64,000 nt of DNA from Paraburkholderia sp. FT54 (GTDB taxonomy: Bacteria > Pseudomonadota > Gammaproteobacteria > Burkholderiales > Burkholderiaceae). The notes below the pieces were generated by a model. That model was not told the origin of the DNA. It made no database searches and saw only the letters and a program-made list of their open reading frames with translations. How positions within the stretch are numbered: position 1 is the first letter of the stretch; every line of letters starts with the position of its first letter. The stretch covers positions 3,348,001-3,412,000 of the forward strand of contig NZ_CP134195.1 in assembly GCF_031585635.1 (NCBI RefSeq). The letters run 5' to 3'. Positions 1 to 9,128 of the stretch are shown here, one piece after another. Both the position numbers and the translations under genes were made by a program.

Positions 1-2
1 AT

Positions 3-908
3 GTGGAACGGGTGATCGAGTCACGCCCTCCCGCCACCAGAACCTGGGCCAAATCGTTGCGCCTGCATCAATGGCTGAAGAATCTTTTGATCTTCTTGCC
101 GCTACTGGCTGCCCATAAGCTGTCTTCCCCTGAACTGACCGTCGCTGCGCTGCTGGCGTTTCTCACGTTCGGCCTGTGCGCCTCGAGTGTTTATCTGCTC
201 AACGACCTGCTCGATCTCGAGGACGACCGTCATCACCCCGTCAAACGCAAACGCCCGCTTGCCTCCGGCGCGCTGCCGCTCACATGGGGCCTTGCACTCT
301 TTCCCGTCCTGCTGCTGGGCGCGTTCGCCACGGCGTGGCTTTTGCTGCCCTGGCAATTCTCCGCGGCGCTATTCGGCTATTACGCATTGACGCTGGCGTA
401 TTCGATGTTCCTGAAACGCCAGGTGATGGTCGACGTGGTGGTGTTGGCCTTGTTGTATACGATGCGTATCATCGCTGGCACAGCGGCAGTCGGCGCACAA
501 CTGACTTTCTGGCTGCTCGCCTTCTCGATGTTCATCTTCCTGAGCCTCGCGCTCGTCAAGCGATACGCCGAACTGCACTCGATGAAAACGCGCGGCCTCG
601 TCAAGACACGCGGGCGCGGCTATGTCGCGAGCGACCTGTCGCTCATCTCATCGCTTGGGACCTCATCCGGCTATCTGGCCGTGCTCGTGCTTGCGCTCTA
701 CATTCAGGACGCGAAAACCGCCAGCATGTACCGCCACCCGCAGGTCATCTGGCTCGCTTGCCCGCTGCTGCTCTACTGGGTCAGCCGCACATGGATCATC
801 GCGCACCGCGGTCTGATGCACGACGATCCGATCGTTTTCGCGGCACGCGACCGCGTCAGCCTCGCTGTCGTCGTGCTGTGCGGGCTGATTTTCTGGGCCG
901 CGATCTAG
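3..908 (+). CDS. UbiA-family polyprenyl-phosphate phosphoribosyltransferase-like protein (probably 5' partial)
   Basis: Integral-membrane prenyltransferase that probably moves 5-phosphoribose from PRPP onto a polyprenyl phosphate, the first step toward polyprenylphosphoryl-arabinose. The protein has about eight hydrophobic segments. It carries the Asp-rich UbiA motif NDLLDLEDD at residues 67-75, followed by the KRKRPLASG loop seen in DPPR synthases. The next genes are DprE1-like and DprE2-like, which fits this branch of UbiA rather than ubiquinone or heme synthesis. The visible frame opens with GTG at position 3, two bases from the window edge, so the true start is probably upstream. Related proteins in this order often carry an N-terminal HAD phosphatase domain, which would lie outside the window. 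The family call is firm; the substrate is inferred from context. Confidence 0.82.
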   Translation: MERVIESRPPATRTWAKSLRLHQWLKNLLIFLPLLAAHKLSSPELTVAALLAFLTFGLCASSVYLLNDLLDLEDDRHHPVKRKRPLASGALPLTWGLALFPVLLLGAFATAWLLLPWQFSAALFGYYALTLAYSMFLKRQVMVDVVVLALLYTMRIIAGTAAVGAQLTFWLLAFSMFIFLSLALVKRYAELHSMKTRGLVKTRGRGYVASDLSLISSLGTSSGYLAVLVLALYIQDAKTASMYRHPQVIWLACPLLLYWVSRTWIIAHRGLMHDDPIVFAARDRVSLAVVVLCGLIFWAAI

Positions 909-911
909 CCG

Positions 912-2228
912 ATGAACAGAGTTCTGTCATGGGGACGTTACCCGCCTATCCCGCAGCAAGCGCATGCAGTCGCATGGCGTGACGCCGCGCGCGCTGCGTG
1001 GTCGGACGCGGCCCGGGAACACGGCACCACGCTGGCCTTCGGCAATGGCCGCAGCTACGGCGACAGTTGCCTCGCGGCCTCCGGCCATGTCGTGCAAACG
1101 CTGCCGCTCGACCGGCTCATTGCCGCTGACTGGCAAACCGGGGTTTTACGCGCGGAGCCGGGCGTCACCCTGGAGCAAATTCTCGACGTTGCCATTCCAC
1201 GTGGCTGGATGCTGCCGGTCACGCCAGGTACGAAATACGCGACCTTGGGCGGAGCAATTGCTAACGACGTGCACGGCAAGAATCACCATGTGCGAGGCAC
1301 ATTCGGCCGGCATGTGCGCCGCTTCGCTCTCGCGCGCAGCGACGGCGCGCAGTTCGAATGCGCGCCGGACGAGCAATCCGGGTTCTTCGCCGCCACCATT
1401 GGCGGCCTTGGGCTCACCGGGCTGATCCTGTGGGCGGAGATCCAGTTGATGCCGATCCGCTCGAGCATGGTCGACATGACGAGCATCCGCTTCGGCAATC
1501 TGGATGAGTTCTTCGCGTTGTCGGAACGGCTCGATCCGTTGCACGAATACAGTGTGGCCTGGGTGGATTGCCAAAGCCGCGGCTCGGCGCTCGGACGCGG
1601 CATCTTCATGGTCGGCGACCATGCGACGGACGGACCGCTTGAAGTCACACGGCGAAAGAAACGCACCGTCCCCTTCACGCTGCCGGTTCCGGTGTTCAAC
1701 CGCTTCACGTTGCGCGCGTTCAACGAGCTCTACTATCAGAAGCAGCAGCGCGGCGAAGTATCCGCGCAGGTCAGTTACGACGACTATTTCTACCCGCTGG
1801 ACAGCTTGCTGGAATGGAATCGAATCTACGGGCGCGCGGGCTTTCAGCAATACCAATGCGTGGTGCCGTCGATCGCGGCGCGTGACGCAACGCGCGCGAT
1901 CCTCGACGCGATTGCCGGGAGCGGCACTGGCTCGTTTCTCGCCGTGCTGAAACGCTGCGGCGATTTGCGCTCGCCAGGCCTGTTGTCGTTTCCTCTGGAG
2001 GGCACGTCCCTCGCGCTCGACTTCCCCCAGCGCGACGCATTGAATACGCGCCTCTTTGCGAACCTCGATGCTATCGTGCGCGAAGCTGGCGGCCGGATCT
2101 ATCCGGCCAAAGACGCGCACATGCCCGGCGCCGACTTTCGCGCCGCCTACCCTCAATGGCAGCAACTCGAAGCGCTGCGCGACCCTGCGTTACTTTCGCG
2201 TTTCTGGGAACGGACTACTCGAACATGA
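912..2228 (+). CDS. DprE1-like FAD-dependent polyprenylphosphoryl-ribose 2'-oxidase
   Basis: Flavoprotein of the VAO/PCMH FAD-linked oxidase family, 438 residues, the usual length for DprE1. It would oxidise the 2'-hydroxyl of polyprenylphosphoryl-ribose to the keto intermediate of the arabinose donor. The N-terminal FAD-binding half shows GNGRSYGDSC at residues 37-46 and TPGTKYATLGGAIANDVHGK near 108-127, which holds the flavin pyrophosphate. The C-terminal half matches an ALO-type substrate cap (CVVPS and FLAVLKRCG strings). The gene starts 3 bp after the prenyltransferase stop, and its own TGA overlaps the next ATG, so three genes appear translationally coupled. DprE1 is best known from mycobacteria. 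The pentose identity is inferred from this neighbourhood. Confidence 0.88.
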   Translation: MNRVLSWGRYPPIPQQAHAVAWRDAARAAWSDAAREHGTTLAFGNGRSYGDSCLAASGHVVQTLPLDRLIAADWQTGVLRAEPGVTLEQILDVAIPRGWMLPVTPGTKYATLGGAIANDVHGKNHHVRGTFGRHVRRFALARSDGAQFECAPDEQSGFFAATIGGLGLTGLILWAEIQLMPIRSSMVDMTSIRFGNLDEFFALSERLDPLHEYSVAWVDCQSRGSALGRGIFMVGDHATDGPLEVTRRKKRTVPFTLPVPVFNRFTLRAFNELYYQKQQRGEVSAQVSYDDYFYPLDSLLEWNRIYGRAGFQQYQCVVPSIAARDATRAILDAIAGSGTGSFLAVLKRCGDLRSPGLLSFPLEGTSLALDFPQRDALNTRLFANLDAIVREAGGRIYPAKDAHMPGADFRAAYPQWQQLEALRDPALLSRFWERTTRT

Positions 2229-2965
2229 AAAACATCCTTATCGTCGGCGCCACGTCGGCGATCGCCATCGCCTGTGCACGCCAATGGGCCACGCAAGGCG
2301 CACGTTTTTTCCTGGTTGCCCGCAACGGCGAACGCCTTCAGCAGGTGGCCGCGGATCTGACCGCGCGTGGTGCGCAACTGGCGGCCTGTCATCAACTCGA
2401 TATCGATCGCCTGGATCTGCATGCCGGCATGCTCGAACAGTGCCAGAAAGAGCTTGGCGCACTCGACATCGTGCTGGTCGCGCCCGGCACTTTGCCGGAC
2501 CAAACCGCGTGTCAGGCCGACCCCGCAGTAGCCGTCCGTGAATTCAACACGAACGCTGTTTCGGTGATCGCGCTACTGACGCCGATTGCCAACATCCTGG
2601 AAGCGCAGAAGCGCGGCGCGCTGGCGGTCATCTCGTCGGTGGCGGGCGATCGCGGCCGGCCCTCGAACTATCTGTACGGCAGCGCGAAGGCCGCCCTTTC
2701 CGCGTTCTGCGAAGGACTGAATGCGCGGCTATTCAAAGTCGGCGTACACGTTCTGACCATCAAACCGGGCTTCGTGGCGACGCCCATGACAGCCGGCCTG
2801 CCGTTGCCCGGACCGCTCGTCGCGACGCCCGACCAGGTGGCGAGCGACATCGTGCGCGCCGTCGAAAAGCGCAAGGACGTGTTATATACGCGATGGTTCT
2901 GGGCGATCATCATGCTGATCATCCGCTCGGTGCCGCGTTTCATGTTCAAGCGCGCGTCGCTGTAA
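2225..2965 (+). CDS. DprE2-like SDR-family reductase
   Basis: Short-chain dehydrogenase/reductase expected to reduce the 2'-keto product of the DprE1-like oxidase, completing ribose to arabinose epimerisation on the lipid carrier. The N-terminus has a Rossmann dinucleotide site (IVGATSAIAIACA, residues 5-17). The catalytic Ser lies in VISSVAGDRGRPSN and the YxxxK pair in YGSAKAALSAF. The product is 246 residues, typical for SDRs, with a C-terminal stretch of hydrophobic and basic residues that may sit on the membrane. I chose the ATG at 2225 because it overlaps the upstream stop as ATGA and leads straight into the Rossmann strand; an in-frame start further upstream would extend into the oxidase gene. 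Confidence 0.87.
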   Translation: MKNILIVGATSAIAIACARQWATQGARFFLVARNGERLQQVAADLTARGAQLAACHQLDIDRLDLHAGMLEQCQKELGALDIVLVAPGTLPDQTACQADPAVAVREFNTNAVSVIALLTPIANILEAQKRGALAVISSVAGDRGRPSNYLYGSAKAALSAFCEGLNARLFKVGVHVLTIKPGFVATPMTAGLPLPGPLVATPDQVASDIVRAVEKRKDVLYTRWFWAIIMLIIRSVPRFMFKRASL

Positions 2966-2980
2966 AGGGAAACCGGGACG

Positions 2981-4684
2981 ATGAGTCGGCGAGAAGCCCT
3001 TGGCCACTACGCGATATTCGCGCTGGGCGTCATTACACTCGGAACCACAGTGTTCGCGGTTTGGCAGCATTTTTCGCCGTTGCCGTACGGCGATTCATGG
3101 GACGGCGCGATTGGCTCCTATATGCGCGCCGCACAAGATTCCTGGCACGTGCTCTTCGCCCAGCACAACGAACATCGCCTTGCTTTCTCGCGATTGATTT
3201 TTTTCGCCGACATCCGTTATTTCGGCGGCCGAAATGTCTTTTCCCTCGTTTCCAATCTCGTGCTTGCGGGTGCGCTTGCGACGGCTTTTTTCCGCATCAC
3301 CCTCCACTACCGCCCCACCCTCTCGCGGCAGACGCGCTTCGGACTGGCGGGCGCTATCCTCGTATTCGCCTTCTCGTGGATGCAGAAGGAAAACTTCACG
3401 TGGGGATTTCAAAACCAGTGGTTCGCCGTTTATCTCTTTGCGCTGCTCGCGTTCCACTCAATCGATCGCGTCGCCGAAGCCAATGGCAGCGATGAACGCG
3501 CGAGACGGCTCGGCTGGCTGACGGCAGCGTTGGTCAGTGCGTGGTTCGCGGCATACTCGATGTCGAGCGGTGTACTGGTGCTTCCCGCGCTCATTGTGCA
3601 GGCCCTTTACGTACGGCTGAAACCGCGCGAACTGCTGGCAATCGTTGTAGTGACCGTTGCCGTATGGGTAGCCTATTTTATCGACTGGCACACACCGGGT
3701 AGCAGCGGCAATCTGATAGATGGAGTGCGCGAGCACCCCATTGCCGCGGTTCGCTACGTGCTGCTCTATCTTGGTTCGCCGGCCTTTCAGATCAGGACCG
3801 GCCTGGGGGGAGCCTATGTTACGGGCATTCTGGTGTTGGCGGCGCTCGCGGCAAACTGCTTCAGACTCTTGCGGCCCGGTGCCGATCGCCCGCAAGGCGT
3901 GGCGTTGCTCGTATTTGCACTATTCATCGTGGGCAATGCGTTGCTGACGGCGAGCGGGCGGCTTTGGTTCGGGCTGGAGACAGCGCTGGCTTCCCGCTAT
4001 ACGACAGCCTCCCTGATGGGCTGGCTCGCGCTGATCATCTTCGCTGCGCTAAACAGCCGGGCACCGCAACAACTGAAGCGCGCCGTCTTCGTCGCGGCAC
4101 TCGCCACCTTGGCCGTCGCGTCAGGTCAACGTTTCGTCGCCCGGGCTGATCGTGACGAGACTTACGCACGTTTTGTCGCCGGCCTCGCGCTGCGGGCCCA
4201 TGTGTACGACCCGGAGATCATCCGGCCGGTCTATCCTTTTCCGGACGTCCTGCCGACCACCGCGCGGGCAGCCGAGGCGGCACAACTGTCCATTTTTGCT
4301 CCGGATCAGCCCGACTATCTGGTGCCGCCGAACCAGCTCAACCCGTCGCTGCCCTGCGATGGGAGCATCGACGAGATCTCGGGCACGACAACCCCTGGCA
4401 TCTATCGCGCCACGGGGTGGATCTACGACCCGGCAGACGGGGGTGCGCCACAAGCCGTTGTCGTCACCGACGCCGCCGGTGCGACGCTCGGCACCGGCGT
4501 CACCGGCCGCGAGCGAGACGACGTTCGCAAGATACTCGGCCGAAGCGCCAGGTACAGTGGCTGGACAGCTTTCTTCAGGGCGCCGGCAAACGGCGGCATA
4601 CGGGTCCATGGACAAACAGCCGCCGGTGCGTATTGCGCGCTGAAGGCCGAAAAGCCGATGCCCACGGCAGCGACAGTTCAATAG
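2981..4684 (+). CDS. Multi-spanning membrane protein, possible GT-C glycosyltransferase
   Basis: A 567-residue protein with about ten predicted membrane spans and a soluble C-terminal domain from roughly residue 430. No motif fixes its function. The first extracytoplasmic loop has YGDSWDG near residue 33 followed by QHNEHR, an acidic-loop layout like that of GT-C enzymes, which use polyprenyl-phosphate sugars as donors. It lies 15 bp after the DprE2-like gene in the same direction, with a purine-rich leader (GGGAAACCGGGACG) before the ATG. A reasonable inference is that it uses the pentose lipid made by the three upstream genes. It could instead be a flippase or an uncharacterised membrane protein. 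Intergenic DNA of 115 bp separates it from the next gene. Confidence 0.6.
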   Translation: MSRREALGHYAIFALGVITLGTTVFAVWQHFSPLPYGDSWDGAIGSYMRAAQDSWHVLFAQHNEHRLAFSRLIFFADIRYFGGRNVFSLVSNLVLAGALATAFFRITLHYRPTLSRQTRFGLAGAILVFAFSWMQKENFTWGFQNQWFAVYLFALLAFHSIDRVAEANGSDERARRLGWLTAALVSAWFAAYSMSSGVLVLPALIVQALYVRLKPRELLAIVVVTVAVWVAYFIDWHTPGSSGNLIDGVREHPIAAVRYVLLYLGSPAFQIRTGLGGAYVTGILVLAALAANCFRLLRPGADRPQGVALLVFALFIVGNALLTASGRLWFGLETALASRYTTASLMGWLALIIFAALNSRAPQQLKRAVFVAALATLAVASGQRFVARADRDETYARFVAGLALRAHVYDPEIIRPVYPFPDVLPTTARAAEAAQLSIFAPDQPDYLVPPNQLNPSLPCDGSIDEISGTTTPGIYRATGWIYDPADGGAPQAVVVTDAAGATLGTGVTGRERDDVRKILGRSARYSGWTAFFRAPANGGIRVHGQTAAGAYCALKAEKPMPTAATVQ

Positions 4685-4799
4685 GCGCGGCCGGTAACGG
4701 CCGCCGGCGGTTTCCAGTCCGTTTCTGGAACAGCATCGGCTTGCTAGTATCATCTAGTCCTTACAAAGTTGCTGAACGCCTCATCCAAAGAGCTAACGC

Positions 4800-5738
4800 A
4801 TGAACCAAACCCGCATTCTTCTGCCAGGCGGCGCCGGCCTTGTCGGCCAGAACCTCGTTGCACGACTCAAAGCGCGTGGGTATGACAATCTGGTCGTAAT
4901 CGACAAACACAAAGCCAACCTGGAAGTGCTTCGCAAGGTCCATCCGGACGTCACGGCGATTTATGCGGACCTGGCCGAGCCGGGCGGTTGGGAACAGCAT
5001 TTCGAAGGCGCCGACCTCGTCGTCATGCTGCAGGCGCAGATCGGCGCGCCGACCCTCGAACCGTTCATTCGCAACAACATCACGTCCACCCGTAACGTGC
5101 TCGACGTGATCAAGCGCTATCAGATTCCGTACACCGTGCACATCAGCTCTTCGGTTGTGAATTCGGTGGGCGAAGATTTCTATACCGACACGAAACGCGA
5201 ACAGGAAGAGATCGTTCTCGCCTCGGGCATCGAATGCGTGGTATTACGGCCCACGCTGATGTTCGGCTGGTTCGACCGCAAGCACCTGGGCTGGCTGTCG
5301 CGCTTCATGCATCGCGTGCCGGTGTTCCCGATTCCCGGCAGCGGCAAATATATGCGTCAGCCACTCTATGTGGGTGACTTCTGCAATGTGATCATCAGTT
5401 GCATCGAGTCACGCATCAAGGGCCAGGCCTTCAATATCACCGGCCTCGAACGCGTGGACTATATCGACATCATCAGACAGATCAAGCGCGCCACCCGCGC
5501 AGGGTGCGCGATCGTGCGAATTCCGTATGGTCTCTTCTACGTGCTGCTGAAGATCTATGCCATCTTCGACAAGAATCCGCCCTTTACAGCGGATCAGCTC
5601 AAAGCGTTGACGGCCGGTGACGAATTCGAAGTGATCGACTGGGAAGGTATCTTCAAGATCCGTGCTACGCCATTCGCAAAGGCCATGGACGAAACGTTCA
5701 ACGATCCAACGTATAGCCACATCGCACTGGAATTCTGA
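4800..5738 (+). CDS. NAD-dependent epimerase/dehydratase family protein
   Basis: Extended SDR of 312 residues, the usual nucleotide-sugar epimerase/dehydratase length. The dinucleotide site is LPGGAGLVGQNL at residues 8-19. Catalytic residues appear as Ser in HISSSVVNSVG and the YTDTK pentapeptide (YxxxK) in the middle third. The substrate cannot be read from the sequence. The gene sits between a putative lipid-linked-sugar transferase and an FAD oxidoreductase, 13 bp from the latter, so it probably belongs to the same surface-glycan pathway. It might act on a lipid-linked sugar rather than a nucleotide sugar. Confidence 0.75.
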   Translation: MNQTRILLPGGAGLVGQNLVARLKARGYDNLVVIDKHKANLEVLRKVHPDVTAIYADLAEPGGWEQHFEGADLVVMLQAQIGAPTLEPFIRNNITSTRNVLDVIKRYQIPYTVHISSSVVNSVGEDFYTDTKREQEEIVLASGIECVVLRPTLMFGWFDRKHLGWLSRFMHRVPVFPIPGSGKYMRQPLYVGDFCNVIISCIESRIKGQAFNITGLERVDYIDIIRQIKRATRAGCAIVRIPYGLFYVLLKIYAIFDKNPPFTADQLKALTAGDEFEVIDWEGIFKIRATPFAKAMDETFNDPTYSHIALEF

Positions 5739-5751
5739 ATAGAGCCACGTT

Positions 5752-7035
5752 ATGAGCGAAAAACGCATTGCAATACTTGGCGCAGGGCCGATGGGTCTCG
5801 GCGCCGCCTACCAACTCGTCAAAGACGGGCGCAAACCGGTCATTTTCGAAGCGGACGACCGGGTTGGCGGGATGGCCGCGTGCTTCGACTTCGGTGGTCT
5901 CTCCATTGAGCGCTACTATCATTTCCACGCGATTTCCGATCACGCTTTCTTCGAGGTGCTGCGCGAGCTCGGCATCGAAGAAAAAATGCAGTGGCGCGAA
6001 ACGAAGATGGGCTACTTCTATCAAGGCCGCGTGCAGCCGTGGGGCAATCCGATGGCGCTCCTGAAGTTCAAGGGACTCAGCCTGCAGGCCAAGTTTCGCT
6101 ATGGATTGCACGCGTTTCTGTCGACCAAGCGCAACGACTGGAAGCCGCTCGATCACGTTGAAGCGACGGGCTGGATTCGCCGCTGGATCGGTGAAGAAGC
6201 GTGGGAAGTGCTGTGGCGGCGTCTGTTCGACTACAAGTTCTACGACTACGCGTATAACCTTTCCGCCGCGTGGATCTGGAGTCGCATTCGCCGTATCGGC
6301 CGCTCGCGCTATAACCTCTTTCACGAGAAACTCGGCTATCTCGAAGGCGGTTCCGATACGTTGCTGGAAGGTATGCGCCGTTATATCGAGGCCAACGGCG
6401 GAGAGTTTCGCCTTGGCACACCCGCGCAGAAGGTCGTGATCGAGAACGGTAAGGTCAAGGGCATCGAAGTCGGCGGCGAGTTCCTGCCGTTCGACAAGGT
6501 CATCAGCACGATTCCGCTCCCCTATGTACCGCGCGTGATGCCGGATCTGCCCACCGAGATTCTCGACGCATTCCGCAGCGTCAAAAACGTGGCCGTGGTG
6601 TGCATTATTGCGAAGCTGAAGAAACCGGTGACCGAGAACTTCTGGCTGAACACGAACGATCCTGAGATGGATATTCCGGGTATCGTTGAATACACGAACC
6701 TGCGGCCGCTCGATCATCACGTCGTCTACGTGCCGTTCTATATTCCGGGCGAGCATCCGAAGTACCAGGAACCGGATTCGGCATTCATCGACAAAGTGAA
6801 ACGCTATCTGATGAAAATCAACCCGGCACTGAAACCGGACGATTTCATCGACGTCCGCGCGAGCCGCTATCGCTTCGCGCAGCCGATTTGCGAACCGGGC
6901 TTTCTCGACCGGCTGCCTCCAATCCAGTTGCCGGTGGAAGGCCTGCTTGTGGCTGATACGTCTTACTACTACCCCGAAGACCGTGGCATCTCCGAGAGTA
7001 TCGGGCTATCGCGCAAGATGGCGAGGATGATATGA
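5752..7035 (+). CDS. FAD-dependent NAD(P)-binding oxidoreductase (amine-oxidase-like / UDP-galactopyranose-mutase-like fold)
   Basis: A 427-residue flavoprotein with an N-terminal FAD-binding Rossmann site (ILGAGPMGLGAAYQL, residues 7-21) and the downstream glutamate strand plus GG motif (VIFEADDRVGGMAA). The C-terminus has the usual second FAD contact in an ESIGLSRKMA context. Proteins of this group are frequent in polysaccharide clusters, where they are annotated as protoporphyrinogen-oxidase-like or UDP-galactopyranose-mutase-like; the sequence does not decide the substrate. The gene overlaps the GtrA gene by 4 bp (ATGA), implying coupled translation. It may act with the preceding epimerase on one sugar. 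Confidence 0.72.
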   Translation: MSEKRIAILGAGPMGLGAAYQLVKDGRKPVIFEADDRVGGMAACFDFGGLSIERYYHFHAISDHAFFEVLRELGIEEKMQWRETKMGYFYQGRVQPWGNPMALLKFKGLSLQAKFRYGLHAFLSTKRNDWKPLDHVEATGWIRRWIGEEAWEVLWRRLFDYKFYDYAYNLSAAWIWSRIRRIGRSRYNLFHEKLGYLEGGSDTLLEGMRRYIEANGGEFRLGTPAQKVVIENGKVKGIEVGGEFLPFDKVISTIPLPYVPRVMPDLPTEILDAFRSVKNVAVVCIIAKLKKPVTENFWLNTNDPEMDIPGIVEYTNLRPLDHHVVYVPFYIPGEHPKYQEPDSAFIDKVKRYLMKINPALKPDDFIDVRASRYRFAQPICEPGFLDRLPPIQLPVEGLLVADTSYYYPEDRGISESIGLSRKMARMI

Positions 7036-7457
7036 CGCGAGTTCATGCACTCGCCAGGCGCACCTTTGTCTCGAAGAGCTTTTTGCTGTTCCTGTTGACT
7101 GGCGGTTTTGCCGCCGCGGTCAATTGGGGCAGCCGGATTGTCTACAACAAATGGATGCCGTACTCGGCCGCCATTGTTGTCGCGTATATCACCGGCATGA
7201 TCACGGCGTTCATTCTGGCGAAGCTGTTCGTGTTTACGAAAAGCACGCAGTCGACCGGGCGGTCAGTGTTCTTCTTTACGCTCGTCAATCTCGTTGCCGT
7301 CGTGCAAACCTGGGCTGTGAGCGTCGGATTGGCGTACTACGTGTTTCCGTGGGTGGGAATGACCTGGCATGCGCGGGATATCGCGCATGCCGTCGGCGTC
7401 GCTGTACCGGTGTTTACGAGCTACTTGGGGCACAAGCGGTGGAGCTTCAAGCACTGA
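7032..7457 (+). CDS. GtrA-family membrane protein
   Basis: Small protein of 141 residues with four hydrophobic spans, beginning with the typical FLLFLLTGGFAAAVNWGSR segment and ending in a basic tail (GHKRWSFKH). GtrA-family proteins are thought to flip polyprenyl-phosphate sugars across the inner membrane for periplasmic glycosylation. That role fits this cluster, which appears to make a polyprenyl-linked pentose. The ATG overlaps the stop of the FAD oxidoreductase. The last 37 bp overlap the 3' end of the convergent membrane-protein gene. Confidence 0.83.
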   Translation: MTRVHALARRTFVSKSFLLFLLTGGFAAAVNWGSRIVYNKWMPYSAAIVVAYITGMITAFILAKLFVFTKSTQSTGRSVFFFTLVNLVAVVQTWAVSVGLAYYVFPWVGMTWHARDIAHAVGVAVPVFTSYLGHKRWSFKH

Positions 7458-8743
7458 CGCGGCCAATCCATCAGTGCATACGACCAACGTGCCGGTTTTA
7501 CTTCTGCCCGGAACACATCCCCTGGCGGCGCGTGCACAAGGAAAACGCCGTCTTGCGCAGACACAATCTCGTTGGGATACCACGGAATAGCGAATCGCAA
7601 TGCGCTGTTCAACAGCATCAGCAATAAAAACAGTGTAGCGGCATGGCGCGCAAGCGCGATTCTGCATTTGGCGGCCGCGATAACGAACGTCCACATGCAT
7701 AGAATGAGTGGAACGAAGGTATACCGCGCACTGACGCCTGACCATCGGACCGGCAACTCCGGCGCGTCGCTTCGCACGACTCCGAGCATCCAGAACGCCA
7801 CAGCGAGCGCGAGTGCCATCACGCAGGCGATGCGCCATTTGCCGGGCAAAGTCGCCACACACGCCAGAACCACGGCAAACAGCGCGAATGAAACATAGAA
7901 CATCCACTTGCCCAAACCATTGATCCACCGATCGGCGAGTACGAAGTCGAGCACGAAATAGTGGAAAAACGCTCCTCCCCAGCCAAAGTGCAAATACTCT
8001 CTTGCTGTGTGTGCCGCCTGATGATTTGGCGGGCTTGTCATTAACGTCACCAGTTGAACCAGGCCGCAGGCCACGACGATCAATAGTGGCAGCGTGCAAA
8101 GGCGCTTTCCAGATTTCTTCACGTGAGCAACGATGCCCAACGCGGCAACGGGTGAGAGCAGAATACTAAACGGACCCGTCAGCGAAAGCAGACCGATCGC
8201 CACGCAACGGCCGACAATCCGATTCGCGTCGGTTCGCTGCGCGCAGTCCCAAATCATGGCGAGTAGCACGGGCGCGAGCACCCATTGAAGATTCGTGATG
8301 TTCAACCATGCTTCACCATTGTGAGGAATGAGAACAGGCGACAGGCCTATCAGATAGGCGCCGGCGCGCGGTAGATAGCGCGAAGCGATCACATACAGGT
8401 ACGCGCAGGAAACGACGGTGGCGGATGTGGTCAGCCAGGCAAACGCATGCGGCGTTGAAACAACGGACCCGAACCACGTATAGACGTGCACCAGAATGCG
8501 CGGCACTGCATGCAGGTATCCTGCATATGGCGTGATGATGGCTCGCGCGCCAAGTTCAAATCCTTCTTTTATGAAAATGGGTGCGTCTTCCGCCCACAGG
8601 TAACCGCGCGTCAGCCGGCCGTGCATGCGGATAAAAAGCACGACAAGAGCAAGCACGAATACGAAAGCGCCGTCGACTGAAGAGCGGCGTGGCGCTATGT
8701 CATTCTCGACGATAGAAACTGGGGTGATCTGAATCTCGGCCAT
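7421..8743 (-). CDS. Polytopic membrane protein, possible GT-C-like glycosyltransferase
   Basis: About 440 residues with roughly ten hydrophobic segments. After the first span comes LWAEDAPIF; an acidic pair in the first outer loop resembles the catalytic loop of GT-C glycosyltransferases that use lipid-linked donors. No family could be named with certainty. I placed the start at the ATG at 8743 (MAEIQITP); an in-frame GTG at 8779 adds 12 residues, and neither has a clear Shine-Dalgarno. It is convergent with and overlaps the GtrA gene, so it is a separate transcription unit, the last gene before the minus-strand O-antigen operon. Confidence 0.55.
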   Translation of the reverse strand: MAEIQITPVSIVENDIAPRRSSVDGAFVFVLALVVLFIRMHGRLTRGYLWAEDAPIFIKEGFELGARAIITPYAGYLHAVPRILVHVYTWFGSVVSTPHAFAWLTTSATVVSCAYLYVIASRYLPRAGAYLIGLSPVLIPHNGEAWLNITNLQWVLAPVLLAMIWDCAQRTDANRIVGRCVAIGLLSLTGPFSILLSPVAALGIVAHVKKSGKRLCTLPLLIVVACGLVQLVTLMTSPPNHQAAHTAREYLHFGWGGAFFHYFVLDFVLADRWINGLGKWMFYVSFALFAVVLACVATLPGKWRIACVMALALAVAFWMLGVVRSDAPELPVRWSGVSARYTFVPLILCMWTFVIAAAKCRIALARHAATLFLLLMLLNSALRFAIPWYPNEIVSAQDGVFLVHAPPGDVFRAEVKPARWSYALMDWPRQCLKLHRLCPK

Positions 8744-8864
8744 TGTTGTTGTTTTACAAGAAAAGTAATCATCGACCACGCTCGCTCTGATCGATGGGTT
8801 GTCTGGACCAGCTTGTCGGGGTTGGTATTACAGCCGGATATGAAAACTCGAAGCCGCTAGCCCG

Positions 8865-9128
8865 TCACGGATAAATGTTCGCGCTATTCGCTGAACGTCC
8901 TGGCGCCTTTGGTGACAATCGGCGGCGTAGAATTCTGGCGCAGTTTTGTGACGGCACCTCGACCAGCCTATTCATCACAAACGCCAGAACCAGTGCGCCA
9001 CCAATCGTGGCGATCCAGACAGGGACCGGACCGAAGCGGGTAATGCGGGCTGAACGCAAGCGCAAGCGGGCGAGCTCACGGATACTCGGCCCGCAACTGC
9101 CCGCGGGAAACCAATCAGGATCGCGCAA
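8865..9128 (-). pseudogene. C-terminal remnant of an acyltransferase-3 (OafA-like) gene
   Basis: An 87-codon frame that looks like only the last membrane span and tail of an acyltransferase-3 sugar O-acyltransferase: a hydrophobic helix followed by MNRLVEVPSQNCARILRRR, resembling the usual LVExPxRRxLRR end of that family. A full-length member has about ten spans and 350 residues. The frame starts with TTG inside the wecB stop region (overlap to 9115), so the 5' part has been lost. It probably marks deletion of an O-acetylation gene formerly at the end of the polysaccharide operon. Confidence 0.5.
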
